Of a DNA stretch of 37,472 nt, positions 1-8,960 are shown piece after piece. The stretch's first letter is position 1. Each line of letters opens with the position of its first letter. The notes under the pieces are model-generated. The model made no database searches and was not told where the DNA came from. It was given only the letters and a program-made list of their open reading frames with translations. The translations under genes were made by a program, and so were the position numbers. The DNA comes from Prochlorococcus sp. AG-676-M04 (GTDB lineage Bacteria > Cyanobacteriota > Cyanobacteriia > PCC-6307 > Cyanobiaceae), in contig QCUB01000010.1 in the NCBI GenBank assembly GCA_003210895.1, positions 1-37,472 on the forward strand. The letters are read 5' to 3'.

Positions 1-81
1 AATCCAGTATCGCCCATTAGATTATTTATGAATGCAAGAAGATCCACAAATAATACTTTCTTTTTTTAGATTAATTAGAAA

Positions 82-705
82 ATGAAACTCAATCAAATAA
101 TTAACCTGCATAAAGGTTTAACTGTGTTTGTTGTGGCAGGGTTAATGATGTTTTATAAAAATTATTCAATTGCTGCATGGGTTTATTTATCTTTGCATGG
201 AACTTATGGAATACTTTGGTTGTTAAAAGAAAAAATATTTCCAGATCCATATTTTAAAGAAAAAATAAATCTAATCACTTCAATTACCGGGTTTATTTTT
301 CTTGGTAGTTACTGGATAGCCCCATTTATTCTCATTTCCTCCCAAAAATCAGTTTCATATCCCATAATTGCAGCTTCTATTTCAATAAATATAATTGGTG
401 TTTTTCTCCATTTTGCAAGTGATGCTCAAAAATATTTCACTCTTAAAATCAAAAAAGAACTTATTAAAGATGGATTTTTCAAAAATATAAGAAATACAAA
501 TTACCTCGGTGAAATACTAATTTATTTATCATTTGCCATCCTTTCTGTGAGTTTTATACCTTTTGCTATTCTTGCTTTATTTTTCTTTGGAGTCTTTCTA
601 CCAAGAATGCTAAAAAAGGACAAATCACTTACAAAATATGCTTCATTTGCGGAATATAAGCGAATAAGTGGTTTACTTTTACCCAAATTTAATGAAGGAA
701 ATTAA
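82..705 (+). CDS. DUF1295 / steroid 5-alpha-reductase-like membrane protein
   Basis: A 207-residue integral membrane protein with about five hydrophobic segments (roughly 12-25, 30-48, 66-86, 94-112, 145-172). Residues 131-144 (GFFKNIRNTNYLGE) followed by EYKR at 191-194 match the C-terminal signature shared by the DUF1295, steroid 5-alpha-reductase and isoprenylcysteine methyltransferase-like families, where it forms the cofactor-binding end. The substrate cannot be told. The ATG start follows an AT-rich leader without a clear Shine-Dalgarno. It overlaps the next gene by 14 bases, so the two are probably co-transcribed and translationally coupled. Family level is fairly sure; reaction unknown. 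Confidence 0.75.
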   Translation: MKLNQIINLHKGLTVFVVAGLMMFYKNYSIAAWVYLSLHGTYGILWLLKEKIFPDPYFKEKINLITSITGFIFLGSYWIAPFILISSQKSVSYPIIAASISINIIGVFLHFASDAQKYFTLKIKKELIKDGFFKNIRNTNYLGEILIYLSFAILSVSFIPFAILALFFFGVFLPRMLKKDKSLTKYASFAEYKRISGLLLPKFNEGN

Positions 706-1243
706 AATTCCAATATGGAGGCAGGAGTTAAAGGCTGCAAGAAAAAAAGAAGGTAAATTACCCTCAAGTAGGTGGTTTCAGCTTTGTACTATTAACGGGA
801 ATAACGAACCTAGATTACGTACGGTAGTTTTTAGAGGATGGCAAACTGAAAGTTCAATCCTTGTTTTTACTGATAGTCGCAGCGAAAAAGTTGCTCAATT
901 AAAATTGAATCCTAATGCAGAAGTTTTATGGCTTTTTTATAAAAGCAAATCACAATTCAGATTTAAAGGAAAAATGAGGGAGTTAAAGGAAAATATGAAA
1001 TATTGGGATTCTTTATCAGATAGATCCAAATCAACTTGGTTTTGGCAACATCCAGGAAAACAGATTAATAAAAATATTTGCACTTCTCAAATAATTTCTA
1101 GTGAATTAAATAAACCAGAAAGTTTTGTTGTATTAGAATTTGAAATATATTCTGTAGATCTCCTTAAATTAGTAACGCCTATACACAAGAGGTATGTCTG
1201 GCATAAGGAAAATAATTGGGAAAAAATGGAAATAAATCCATAA
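692..1243 (+). CDS. Pyridoxamine 5'-phosphate oxidase-like FMN-binding protein (Alr4036 type)
   Basis: The reading frame is open from a GTG at 668, but the ATG at 692 is preferred because it gives the usual short N-terminus (MKEIKIPIWRQEL) and a smaller overlap with the upstream gene. It gives 183 residues. Features typical of the PNPOx-like split-barrel family are SRWFQLCTI, then RLRTVVFRGW near residues 41-50, TDSRSEKVAQL and WLFYKSKSQFRFKG, the segments that contact FMN phosphate and the isoalloxazine ring. The cyanobacterial Alr4036-like branch is of unproven substrate, so I call it FMN-binding and not a true PdxH: the C-terminal PdxH substrate motif is not evident. Confidence 0.8.
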   Translation: MKEIKIPIWRQELKAARKKEGKLPSSRWFQLCTINGNNEPRLRTVVFRGWQTESSILVFTDSRSEKVAQLKLNPNAEVLWLFYKSKSQFRFKGKMRELKENMKYWDSLSDRSKSTWFWQHPGKQINKNICTSQIISSELNKPESFVVLEFEIYSVDLLKLVTPIHKRYVWHKENNWEKMEINP

Positions 1244-1318
1244 AATATTTCTAAATTGTTTACTTAGGTTGAAAAAATTAAATAGATCGGTCAGTTTTAT
1301 AAAAGAAATATTAAACAT

Positions 1319-1486
1319 ATGAATTTCTCAGAAATTCCTGAAAATCCTCTAATCTTTTTATCTTGGGTAACGGCTTTAGGACTTTTCTTAAGTTTATCTG
1401 AAGCGACTTTAAAAATTAAATTTGAAAAAATAAATTCCTTACAAAAAAAACAGGAATTTATTGATAGTCTTTATCCAAAAATTTAA
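1319..1486 (+). CDS. Small membrane protein, 55 aa, unknown
   Basis: Hand translation gives MNFSEIPENPLIFLSWVTAL and so on, ending DSLYPKI. There is one hydrophobic segment (about residues 11-27) followed by a charged, lysine-rich tail. The stop overlaps the end of the convergent DoxX gene by four bases. The tail ends in SLYPK, faintly like the SLYPN near the end of the 78-residue protein at 12548. I do not recognise a family. Confidence 0.55.
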   Translation: MNFSEIPENPLIFLSWVTALGLFLSLSEATLKIKFEKINSLQKKQEFIDSLYPKI

Positions 1487-2043
1487 TTTGAAGTATCTGA
1501 GAGTAGGTTTGCTTGTAGGAATTGGAAAATACCACCTTTGTTGGTTGATTCCTCTTGACTCATTGATTTACCAGAATTAGTTTTAGTTTTTATTGTTTCT
1601 TGAATATCTTCATCATCAGATTCAGATCTCAATACTCTTATAATTACTTCATCAATTGAGAAATCTCCAGGACCTGTTAGTGCTATTGAGGTAGCTGAAG
1701 CGAAATAAAGTAGTAAAAGTTCTAACAAGAAAATATTAAAACCCGATGTTACTAGAGCATGATAGATAGCAACCGATATAGTACCAACTATTGCTAATGC
1801 ACCGAACCTTGTAGCTAAACCAAGTATTAACAACCAGCTTCCACCAATTTCTGAAAATGCAGCTACATATGATAAAAATATTGGGAAAGGTAAGTGTAGA
1901 GGTCTGACAAAAGCATCAGCAAAATTCTCTATATTAGCTAGCTTTTCAAATCCATGATGAATTAAAACTGTACCAGTAATTACTCTTAGGATTAATAAAG
2001 CAGTATCTTTGCTGAATGATTTTGTAAGTATTGTTGAAAGCAC
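1483..2043 (-). CDS. DoxX family membrane protein
   Basis: 186 residues. The first 125 have the four-helix DoxX layout: LLILRVITGTVLIHHGFEKL (helix 1 with the conserved HG-x-x-K), YVAAFSEIGGSWLLILGL (helix 2 with the E-x-x-G-G turn), then two further helices. DoxX proteins are inner-membrane proteins linked to redox or thiosulfate metabolism, but the cyanobacterial ones are uncharacterised. The last 50 residues are hydrophilic and acidic (SESDDEDIQETIKTK), an extension that most short DoxX proteins lack. It appears monocistronic. Confidence 0.85.
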   Translation of the reverse strand: MLSTILTKSFSKDTALLILRVITGTVLIHHGFEKLANIENFADAFVRPLHLPFPIFLSYVAAFSEIGGSWLLILGLATRFGALAIVGTISVAIYHALVTSGFNIFLLELLLLYFASATSIALTGPGDFSIDEVIIRVLRSESDDEDIQETIKTKTNSGKSMSQEESTNKGGIFQFLQANLLSDTSN

Positions 2044-2201
2044 TATAAAATGTATTTCTTAAGTAAAAATAACTAGCCATATTATTCATCGTGGATTAAA
2101 CCATAAAACTGATCTTTAATTAAGTATTTATACTTAGTGTTATGCATATTTCAAAATTTTTTTCTTTTTAAAAAGCTTTTACCTTTCAAAAATTTCCATT
2201 A

Positions 2202-3338
2202 CTAATTTTGAAAAACATATTGATTAATTTTGGGTATATTTTCTTTGAATTTAAAGAACCCTTTGTTGGCAAACTTCCATGCAAATAAGTCTTGATCTCT
2301 TACTAAATTAAAAATCACCTTATTATTTAACTTCTTAAAACTATTTATAAAATCGTTATTTTCTCCAACACCAGGATAAATCATATCTAATTGATCAATA
2401 TCAAACAATGTCTCTTTTAATTTTAAAGGATCAATCTGAATAACATTATCAAATTGCTTTATGAATTCAAGAACTATTTGTTGCTTGAAACTCAGAACTG
2501 CTTCAGATAATTTTATTTTTCTTTGAGCATTGCCTAGTAGGATAATAAAAACGCTCTTGTAATTTCGTAAGGTATTTTCAAGAGTTGAAACATGTAAATC
2601 GTTCTCAAATAATATGAGGGTTTCTGACTTTGGTTCCATATTGCTTTTATAAATCTCATCATCAAGTGGTATTTGATTTTTTTCTTCAAGAAAGATTTGC
2701 CTATTATTAATCTTTTCAACATTGAACCTATTATTTGAAAATTTTCTGAGATTTGCTGGTGAAAAACGATATTGCTTTCCTTTTGTTTGTAATCCTGCAA
2801 CCCATCTCCAACTCAAAAGATTTGAGGCAGCATCTCCATCATAAAGATATTTAAAGAAAAAACTTGCGCCTAATTGCCAGGGCAGACCTAAATTAAAAAT
2901 CCAAGTACTAGCAAACCACATACGAGTATGATTGTGTAAGTAGTTATAAGTTTTTAACTCATTAACCCATGAATTGAAAAAACCTAATTCTGAGTTTCCA
3001 TTTATTGCTTTTTCATAGGTTTCAAAATCAAATTCATAATTTTTTTCTGAAATAAAATTACACCACACCTTTGGTCTATTTTCCATCCAACCTTGCCAAT
3101 AAATTCTCCAATAAATCTCTTCAACAAATTTATTAATCTTTTGAGAATGATATTTCTTTTTAACCTCTTCAAGCAATTCGTATTCTAATAAAACTCTATG
3201 AGAAATATAAGGTGATAATTTTGAAACGGAGCTTTTATTCGTTGGGCCATAATCAAAATTACGCAGTTTTTCGTAGTTTGTGATTTTATTCTCTAAAAAA
3301 TCGTCCCACTTTTCCTGAGCATCTAAAAGTAAAGGCAT
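2202..3338 (-). CDS. Photolyase/cryptochrome-like flavoprotein, FAD domain first (apparently permuted)
   Basis: 378 residues. Residues 36-205 show the FAD-binding helical domain of DNA photolyases: LSPYIS (41-46), EIYWRIYWQGW (74-84), HNHTRMWFAS (135-144), YDGDAASN (166-173) and WRWVAG (177-182). The usual N-terminal alpha/beta antenna domain is missing. Instead residues 238-370 form an alpha/beta-looking segment that opens with LILFENDLHV (241-250), which resembles the first strand of a photolyase (V-W-F-R-N-D-L-R), and closes with KGFFKFKENIP (359-369), which resembles the strand-to-linker end of that domain (K-P-Y-K-V-F-T-P-F). I read this as the same two domains in reverse order. Whether it repairs DNA or senses light is unknown. 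Confidence 0.8.
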   Translation of the reverse strand: MPLLLDAQEKWDDFLENKITNYEKLRNFDYGPTNKSSVSKLSPYISHRVLLEYELLEEVKKKYHSQKINKFVEEIYWRIYWQGWMENRPKVWCNFISEKNYEFDFETYEKAINGNSELGFFNSWVNELKTYNYLHNHTRMWFASTWIFNLGLPWQLGASFFFKYLYDGDAASNLLSWRWVAGLQTKGKQYRFSPANLRKFSNNRFNVEKINNRQIFLEEKNQIPLDDEIYKSNMEPKSETLILFENDLHVSTLENTLRNYKSVFIILLGNAQRKIKLSEAVLSFKQQIVLEFIKQFDNVIQIDPLKLKETLFDIDQLDMIYPGVGENNDFINSFKKLNNKVIFNLVRDQDLFAWKFANKGFFKFKENIPKINQYVFQN

Positions 3339-3589
3339 TTTTATATATGCTAAAAACTTTTTTTCTAAATTGTATGGGCTTAACTAAATAAAGGTTTTTA
3401 ATTTCTTAATTTAATCATTAAAAACCTTGAAACAATTTTCTGAAAAAATGTTTTATTGAAGTATTTAATTTAAACCTTAAATGAGTACATTTTATACTTT
3501 TCAAGTGAACTCCTCATAGGAAAATATATATGGATAAGCCAATTTATTTTTTACTCCTAAAGTCAAATTTGAATCTATAAATCCTTGAC

Positions 3590-4390
3590 TTGAGTAAAAA
3601 ATCGCCTCAAAAATATTTTCAAAATTATCCAAGAAATATTATGGGTTCATTATTAGAAAAAAATGTTAAATATCTTGATGAACAATATCGAATAGGAAAT
3701 GCTCTTATATCTGATAAAGCATTTGATCAACTTGAAAGAAACTTACTTCGTACAGATCCAAAATGTGATTATTTTAATCAAAGAAGTAATTTATTATTAC
3801 CCTCATTACCTAAACATAATCATAAAGAGTTTTTAAATAGCTTATTAAAAAATACAAGATTGAGCATTCAACCAAAAATTGATGGTTGCGCTATTGCAAT
3901 TAAATATATAAATGGCAAGTTTAATAAAGCCATTACAAGAAAAGGATTTGATGTCTCAAGCAAAATTGAAAAGATTAAAGATGTCCCCAATAGCCTTCCT
4001 ATCCAACGAGATTTTCAAGTTAGAGGTGAGCTTTATGCCCCAAACGAAACTCCCTATTTTTCCCAAAAAATTACAAGCGAATTCCTCAACAATAAAAAAA
4101 GGATTACAGAAAATTTCAGCTTTTGCTGTTTCCAAATACTTAATGGAAGACTTAACCAGTATGAAACCCTTAACTATCTTAAAAAATGTGGCTTTATCAC
4201 CCCTCACAGTTACTTCACAAATTTCACAAGCCAAGTCGAGTTATTTAGAAAAAGATGGTTAGATGGAAAAATATTTTCTAAATACCCAACTGATGGAATT
4301 GTCATCAAAATTAATAGCAGAAAATTACAGTTACTTAGAGAAACAAATTTTTCAAAATACAATGAATGGCAATATGCAATTAAAAATTAA
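3590..4390 (+). CDS. Stand-alone NAD+-dependent DNA ligase adenylation domain (LigA-like, truncated)
   Basis: 266 residues from TTG 3590; an in-frame ATG lies at 3641 (residue 18). Residues 28-57 resemble the LigA Ia region that binds NMN (Y-x-D, then ISDKAFDQLE). The nucleotidyltransferase motifs follow: KIDG (96-99, nucleophile K96), VRGELY (144-149, motif III), DGIVIK (235-240, motif IV) and W260-x4-K265 (motif V). The protein ends one residue after motif V, so the OB fold, zinc finger, HhH and BRCT domains of a complete 670-residue LigA are all absent. It could self-adenylate but has no evident DNA-binding part. All adenylation motifs are kept, so this looks like a selected minimal protein and not a decaying copy. 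Confidence 0.8.
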   Translation: MSKKSPQKYFQNYPRNIMGSLLEKNVKYLDEQYRIGNALISDKAFDQLERNLLRTDPKCDYFNQRSNLLLPSLPKHNHKEFLNSLLKNTRLSIQPKIDGCAIAIKYINGKFNKAITRKGFDVSSKIEKIKDVPNSLPIQRDFQVRGELYAPNETPYFSQKITSEFLNNKKRITENFSFCCFQILNGRLNQYETLNYLKKCGFITPHSYFTNFTSQVELFRKRWLDGKIFSKYPTDGIVIKINSRKLQLLRETNFSKYNEWQYAIKN

Positions 4391-4524
4391 TCAATAAAAA
4401 CTAATAATAATAAAATAGTAATAATTTAACTACTCACGATCCTTACCATAAGTACTTACGATAAAAAATATTCAGCAAACTTGATTTTTAATTAAGTTTA
4501 AATATCTTCAAGAAGAATTAGAAA

Positions 4525-5454
4525 ATGACTACCACTATCTCTAAGAATAAAGATACTAATTGGACCATATCAGATATTCCCAATTTATATGGAAAAACAG
4601 CTTTTATTACTGGAGCAAACAGTGGTCTTGGATATTACACTGCTAAAGCTCTAGCAGAAAAAAATGCACATGTTTTGCTTGCTTGCAGAAGTTTAGAAAA
4701 GGCTAATTCGGCTATAAATAAATTAAAGTCACTAAATCCTGAAGGTAAATTTACACCTATAGAACTAGATCTATCAGATTTAAAAAATGTAAGTGAAATT
4801 GGATCAAAAATATCAAATGAGTTTGATAACTTAGATTTGCTCATTAACAATGCAGGTATAATGCACCCACCAAAAACATTAAGTAAACAAGGTTTCGAAA
4901 TACAATTTGCGGTTAATCATTTAGCGCATATGCTTTTAACAATAAAATTTCTTCCTTTAATCGAAAAGAGAGAAAGCTCTAGAATAGTTACAGTAACTTC
5001 AGGAGCTCAATTTTTTGGTAAAGTTGGATGGGGTAATCTAAAAGCAGAAAATTACTATAACAAGTGGGAATCATACGCAAACAGTAAATTAGCTAACGTA
5101 ATGTTTGCTTTAGAGTTAAATGAAAAACTAGAGAAAAAAAATATTTTATCTCTAGCGGCGCATCCAGGTATTGCAAAAACAAACCTTTTTTCAGCACAGA
5201 AACCGAAACCAAGTCCAATTGAAACTTTCTCTTTAGAGTTATTTAGCCCAATTTTTCAATCAGCAGAGATGGGCGCTTTACCTCAATTATTTGCTGCTAC
5301 TGCCCCTGATGCAAAAGGAGGAGAACATTATGGGCCTAAATATAATTTTAGGGGTCATCCAAAACTATCTCCTACTTCGCCATTCGCTCTAAATAAGAAA
5401 GAAAGAAAAAACCTTTGGGAAAAGAGTATGGAAATACTTAGTTGTTTTTTATAA
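4525..5454 (+). CDS. Short-chain dehydrogenase/reductase (retinol-dehydrogenase / POR-like)
   Basis: 309 residues. Classical SDR: GKTAFITGANSGLG (about 23-36, NAD(P)-binding T-G-x3-G-x-G), NNAGIMHPP (108-116), VTVTSGAQFF with the catalytic serine, and YANSK (about 184-188, the Y-x3-K pair). Basic residues after the glycine motif (LLACRSLEK) suggest NADP(H). Length and the N-terminal extension before the Rossmann fold are like retinol-dehydrogenase/WWOX-like and light-dependent protochlorophyllide reductase relatives, but the cysteines of true POR are not evident. Substrate unknown. It converges on the minus-strand operon, overlapping it by six bases. Confidence 0.85.
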   Translation: MTTTISKNKDTNWTISDIPNLYGKTAFITGANSGLGYYTAKALAEKNAHVLLACRSLEKANSAINKLKSLNPEGKFTPIELDLSDLKNVSEIGSKISNEFDNLDLLINNAGIMHPPKTLSKQGFEIQFAVNHLAHMLLTIKFLPLIEKRESSRIVTVTSGAQFFGKVGWGNLKAENYYNKWESYANSKLANVMFALELNEKLEKKNILSLAAHPGIAKTNLFSAQKPKPSPIETFSLELFSPIFQSAEMGALPQLFAATAPDAKGGEHYGPKYNFRGHPKLSPTSPFALNKKERKNLWEKSMEILSCFL

Positions 5455-5715
5455 GTTTTTTAGTTTTATTAACTTCAAAAAATATTTCAAAATATGCAAT
5501 TCACTTTCTGAAAGTTTCATAAATTCATTTAAAGCCTGATAATTTTCTTCATCAAATTCTTTGGCTAATTCCAGAAATTCTTTATGATTTTCATTTACAA
5601 ATATCTCTGCGATTTGCGATGGAGATAACCCCTTCTCAATCAAATTGCCCGGAGCATTTTTCTCCCAATTTTTATAAAACCAAGAAAACCATAATTCAGT
5701 AATATTTTCTCTCAT
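5449..5715 (-). CDS. Small protein, paralogue of the protein at 17381-17761
   Basis: 88 residues, mostly helical and acidic. ELWFSWFYKN near the start, PSQIAEIFVNEN in the middle and KLSESELHILKYFLK near the end align, with the same order and spacing, to ELWFNWLNRK, PEDVAESFITVN and KLSECEWHVYRILKK in the protein at 17381-17761. This is a two-member family in this window with no function I recognise. It is the last gene of a minus-strand operon after the DUF3721 and PepSY-type genes, starting four bases after the stop of the latter. Confidence 0.7.
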   Translation of the reverse strand: MRENITELWFSWFYKNWEKNAPGNLIEKGLSPSQIAEIFVNENHKEFLELAKEFDEENYQALNEFMKLSESELHILKYFLKLIKLKNL

Positions 5716-5719
5716 TTTA

Positions 5720-5989
5720 TTAATCTGGGTATTTATTTTTAGATTTGGGAAATAAAAATAAACCAGAAATTATTGCAAATATTGTTAAAAAACCTATAAC
5801 AGGTGTAAAAAGAGGTTGTAGATTTATTAAGAAAAAATTTCCTGTATGAATTTTCATAAGCCAAAAGAAATCCAATCCAAAATATTGAAAGAGAGAATAT
5901 AAGCTTCCACTAAGAACGGTTATAAATAAGGGGATTGATGCTATGAGAGTAATACTTCTATGAAGTTTTCTTGTTTTAGTTTTAGACAT
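5720..5989 (-). CDS. PepSY-associated TM-like small membrane protein
   Basis: 89 residues with two or three hydrophobic segments. RKLHRSITLIASIPLFITVL followed by SGSLYSL and later KIHTG is the pattern of the PepSY_TM family (H-R-x3-L...G), found in iron-uptake and reductase-type membrane proteins. Here only the helical core is present and the PepSY domain itself is missing. Its ATG shares one base with the TAA of the upstream DUF3721 gene (TAATG), so translation is probably coupled. Exact role unknown. Confidence 0.65.
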   Translation of the reverse strand: MSKTKTRKLHRSITLIASIPLFITVLSGSLYSLFQYFGLDFFWLMKIHTGNFFLINLQPLFTPVIGFLTIFAIISGLFLFPKSKNKYPD

Positions 5990-6237
5990 TATTTGTTTTT
6001 TCTAAGGTATTTATGAAGTTCTTTTTCACTTTCACAAGCCATCCACATGTCTTTTATTTTAAATGTTCCAACGCAACCAAGTTTTTTAGCTTTTTCTTTG
6101 GCTTCACTTTCATTTGAATAATAACCTCTAAGATGAGCTTTTAATTCATTATCTATTAAATTAAATCCAAAAATAATTAAAAAGAGGTTTATTAATTTTA
6201 ATTTAGAAATCAAATTTGTTTTAAAAGGATTTTTCAT
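5989..6237 (-). CDS. DUF3721 domain protein
   Basis: 82 residues. A hydrophobic N-terminus (about 15-26) may be a signal anchor. It is followed by a DUF3721-like core, GYYSNESEAKEKAKKLGCVG and then TFKIKDMWMAC, matching the family pattern of an aromatic/Ala/Glu helix, G-C-x-G and D-M-W-M-x-C. The two cysteines sit 15-16 residues apart. The family is common in marine cyanobacteria and of unknown function. First gene of a three-gene minus operon, divergent from murD with about 50 bases between the start codons. Confidence 0.75.
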   Translation of the reverse strand: MKNPFKTNLISKLKLINLFLIIFGFNLIDNELKAHLRGYYSNESEAKEKAKKLGCVGTFKIKDMWMACESEKELHKYLRKNK

Positions 6238-6286
6238 AATTAGATAGACCAGCTAGTGTATAGTCCTCAATTCAATTATAAATTTA

Positions 6287-7708
6287 ATGCCTATTAAAAA
6301 AAATTCAAAAAAGGAAGAAAAAATAAATTTTGTTATTGGGTTAGGAAGATCTGGATTTTGGGCAGCAAAGTATTTAAGAAGTATCGGTAAGAGAGTTATA
6401 GTTTGGGAAAGTAATAAAAATAAAGAACTTTTAGAAACAAAGGCAATACTAGAAAAACTCGATATATCTGTTTGTTTAAATAAACAATTTTTATTTGATG
6501 AGTTTTCTACATGTCTTAAACAAATTGAATCTGTTGTTGTAAGTCCAGCGATACCCTATGACAATAAAACAATAATCAAACTTAAAGAAAGAGGAATCGT
6601 TGTAATAGGAGAAATAAATATCGCATGGGAAAGTTTAAAGAATATAAATTGGATTGGGATTACTGGTACTAATGGGAAGACTACAGTTACTCACTTATTA
6701 AGTCATATACTTATAGAAAATAATTTATTAGCCCCATTTGCAGGCAATATTGGGACCCCATTATGCGAAATTGCTTACACAACAAAAAGCAAAAATATTG
6801 ATTGGTTAGTCGCTGAATTAAGCAGTTATCAAATAGAAATAGCGACAGATTGCATAAAACCTAAAATTGGAATTTGGACAACATTTACACCCGACCATCT
6901 TGACCGTCACAAAAACCTTGATAATTATTTCAAGATAAAAAATAGCCTACTAAAACAATCAGAATTTAGAATTTATAATTACGACGATAAATATTTAAGA
7001 GAAAATTTTAAATCTCTTTCAGCTGGAATATGGATAACCACTAATTATAAAGAATCTGATTTGGATCACTGTGATTATTGGATAAATAATGAACACATCG
7101 TAGTAGAAAGGCAGGAAAAATTATTTAGTTTAAAAAACTTTAAACTAAAAGGTAATCATAATGCTCAAAATCTATTACTAGCTGTAGCAGCTGCAAGGAA
7201 AATTGGATTAACCCCTGAGAGAATAAAGAATGCTTTACTTTCATATAAACAACTTCCCCATAGAATGGAGACAATATTCCAACGCAATAAACTTGAAATA
7301 ATCAATGATAGTAAGGCTACCAATTTTGACTCTTCTACAGCAGGTATAAATTCAATTAAAGGTGCTCCCATAATAATTTCTGGGGGGAGGATAAAAAATG
7401 GCGATTCTATTGAGTGGGTAAAGATTATCAATAAAAAAGCAAAAGCTGTATTTCTTTTTGGCGAAAGCTCGCAAATTTTAAAAAAATTGATCCTTGAGGG
7501 AGGATTTAAGAATGATATTTTGACTTTTAATGATCTTTCAGAAGTAATCAATTACTCCTATTCTTATATAGAAAATAATCAAAATGAAACTTTATTATTT
7601 TCTCCTTCATGTTCGAGTTTTGATCAATTTAAAGACTATGAAGAAAGAGGAGATATTTTTAAAAAATTAATCCATGAAAAATTCAATCTAAAGCTTTTCT
7701 CGAATTAA
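6287..7708 (+). CDS. murD: UDP-N-acetylmuramoylalanine--D-glutamate ligase
   Basis: 473 residues. MurD adds D-glutamate to UDP-MurNAc-L-alanine in the cytoplasmic stage of peptidoglycan synthesis, using ATP. Visible features: the N-terminal Rossmann-like GLGRSG (18-23), the ATP-binding loop [10 protein letters not shown] (124-133), the central-domain segment [18 protein letters not shown] at the start of the C-terminal domain, [10 protein letters not shown] and the C-terminal [10 protein letters not shown]. Order and length are normal for cyanobacterial MurD. No other cell-wall genes are beside it, so murD is isolated here. Confidence 0.95.
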   Translation: MPIKKNSKKEEKINFVIGLGRSGFWAAKYLRSIGKRVIVWESNKNKELLETKAILEKLDISVCLNKQFLFDEFSTCLKQIESVVVSPAIPYDNKTIIKLKERGIVVIGEINIAWESLKNINWIGITGTNGKTTVTHLLSHILIENNLLAPFAGNIGTPLCEIAYTTKSKNIDWLVAELSSYQIEIATDCIKPKIGIWTTFTPDHLDRHKNLDNYFKIKNSLLKQSEFRIYNYDDKYLRENFKSLSAGIWITTNYKESDLDHCDYWINNEHIVVERQEKLFSLKNFKLKGNHNAQNLLLAVAAARKIGLTPERIKNALLSYKQLPHRMETIFQRNKLEIINDSKATNFDSSTAGINSIKGAPIIISGGRIKNGDSIEWVKIINKKAKAVFLFGESSQILKKLILEGGFKNDILTFNDLSEVINYSYSYIENNQNETLLFSPSCSSFDQFKDYEERGDIFKKLIHEKFNLKLFSN

Positions 7709-7810
7709 AAATTTAGTTGGACTAATTACCAGGTCGGTCATTACAACCAAGTCACTACTAGCAAATTTTCTCTTATTTAGTTAAATTTTAAATATAACCT
7801 TTTAAGCAAC

Positions 7811-8125
7811 ATGAGTGAATCTAACAATTTACCTCAAGCAATAAGCCATAAAAAATTAACCTATTTGATGCTAAATGCACAAAAAGACCTTAATGCTTCT
7901 GATGATAAAAAAAATTCTGATAGCTTAGAGAAACAGGAATTTAATGAATTAATAAAAAACTGGGAGATAGTAACTAAAGATGTTATTAAGACAATTTCTA
8001 AGCGAAATAAAAACTTATTAAAAGATAAATCGTCTAATTCCTTAATTGCCTTAGGTGCTATGGAAGTACATCTAAACATGGCTTTACAAGCTCTAAACGC
8101 ATTCAAAAAAGACTCTTTAGAATAA
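7811..8125 (+). CDS. Conserved hypothetical protein, 104 aa
   Basis: Hydrophilic, probably all helical, with no membrane segment. Lys/Asp/Ser-rich centre (ASDDKKNSDSLEKQEF), then a C-terminal helix ALGAMEVHLNMALQALNAFK that looks amphipathic. No domain recognised. Its stop lies three bases from the stop of the convergent pirin gene. The ATG start is the first in frame after a stop-rich leader. Confidence 0.65.
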   Translation: MSESNNLPQAISHKKLTYLMLNAQKDLNASDDKKNSDSLEKQEFNELIKNWEIVTKDVIKTISKRNKNLLKDKSSNSLIALGAMEVHLNMALQALNAFKKDSLE

Positions 8126-8128
8126 TTA

Positions 8129-8860
8129 CTAAATATTTGGCATAGAGAATAAGAGCATATCGACATCGGTATCTGATTGAATATATACATCACAAAAATC
8201 AGAAATCTCAAATCCTAAACCGTCACCAGAAGAAAGCTTTTGAATTGATTTATTATTTTTATCTCTTACTAATAAATCACCCTCTATCATTTGAATCCAA
8301 TTAAATTTTTTTATTTCTGAAGGCAAATATTTTTTGTTTAAAAGTTTAAATCTACATCGCCATATAGATATATCTTGATTTATAAAAAGCTGACAATTAT
8401 TTTGTTTTAAAGAATCAATAATCAGATTATTCCCAGAAGTATTCTTAATTGAAATCTGATTATATGATGGCTTGAGATCTTGAATATCAGGATATATCCA
8501 TATCTGAAATAATTTGCAGTCTGTATTTTTTTCATTTTTTTCACTATGAGAAATCCCTGTTCCTGCAGACATAACCTGCACTTCATCTTCATGTATTATT
8601 CCTAAATTATTTAATGAATCTCTATGAGTAATCTCCCCTTTTATAACAATTGTGACTATCTCCATATTCGAATGCGAGTGAGTACTAAAGCCTGAATTAG
8701 GAGAAATTATATCCTCATTAATTACTCTAATTTTTCCAAAATTATCCCAGAATTGGTCTCTGTGTTCTGCAAAAGAAAATGAGTGTTTCGAATCAAGCCA
8801 TTCTCTATTTGATTTAAATCTTTCATTAGATTTTCTTAATTTGATAATATTAAAACTCAT
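8129..8860 (-). CDS. Pirin family protein
   Basis: 243 residues of a bicupin. The N-terminal cupin carries the family hallmarks WLDSKHSFSFAEHRD (about 20-34), the His-rich metal site FSTHSHSNMEI (about 58-68), GEITHRDS, and MSAGTGISHSEKN with the third metal ligands, then LFQIWIYP. Pirins bind Fe(II) or another metal; bacterial members such as YhhW oxidise quercetin, and others act in redox signalling. Substrate here unknown. All four probable metal ligands (3 His, 1 Glu) appear to be kept. Confidence 0.85.
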   Translation of the reverse strand: MSFNIIKLRKSNERFKSNREWLDSKHSFSFAEHRDQFWDNFGKIRVINEDIISPNSGFSTHSHSNMEIVTIVIKGEITHRDSLNNLGIIHEDEVQVMSAGTGISHSEKNEKNTDCKLFQIWIYPDIQDLKPSYNQISIKNTSGNNLIIDSLKQNNCQLFINQDISIWRCRFKLLNKKYLPSEIKKFNWIQMIEGDLLVRDKNNKSIQKLSSGDGLGFEISDFCDVYIQSDTDVDMLLFSMPNI

Positions 8861-8960
8861 TAAAACTAGAATAAATTAGAAAAATTCTAAGTAATTAAAA
8901 AAATATTTGTAAAAATTTCATTAAGAATGATTCCTAATGGAAAATAATAACTATTAAAAT

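Noticed and set aside
1..81. Possible tail of an upstream gene (frame open from base 1 to TAG at 67-69) or the start of a minus-strand gene (ATG at 17, MGDTG)
   Set aside because: Both are possible but too short to identify; no motif decides between them.
7165..7551. Long minus-strand frame inside murD
   Set aside because: Shadow of murD codon use; murD motifs are on the plus strand.
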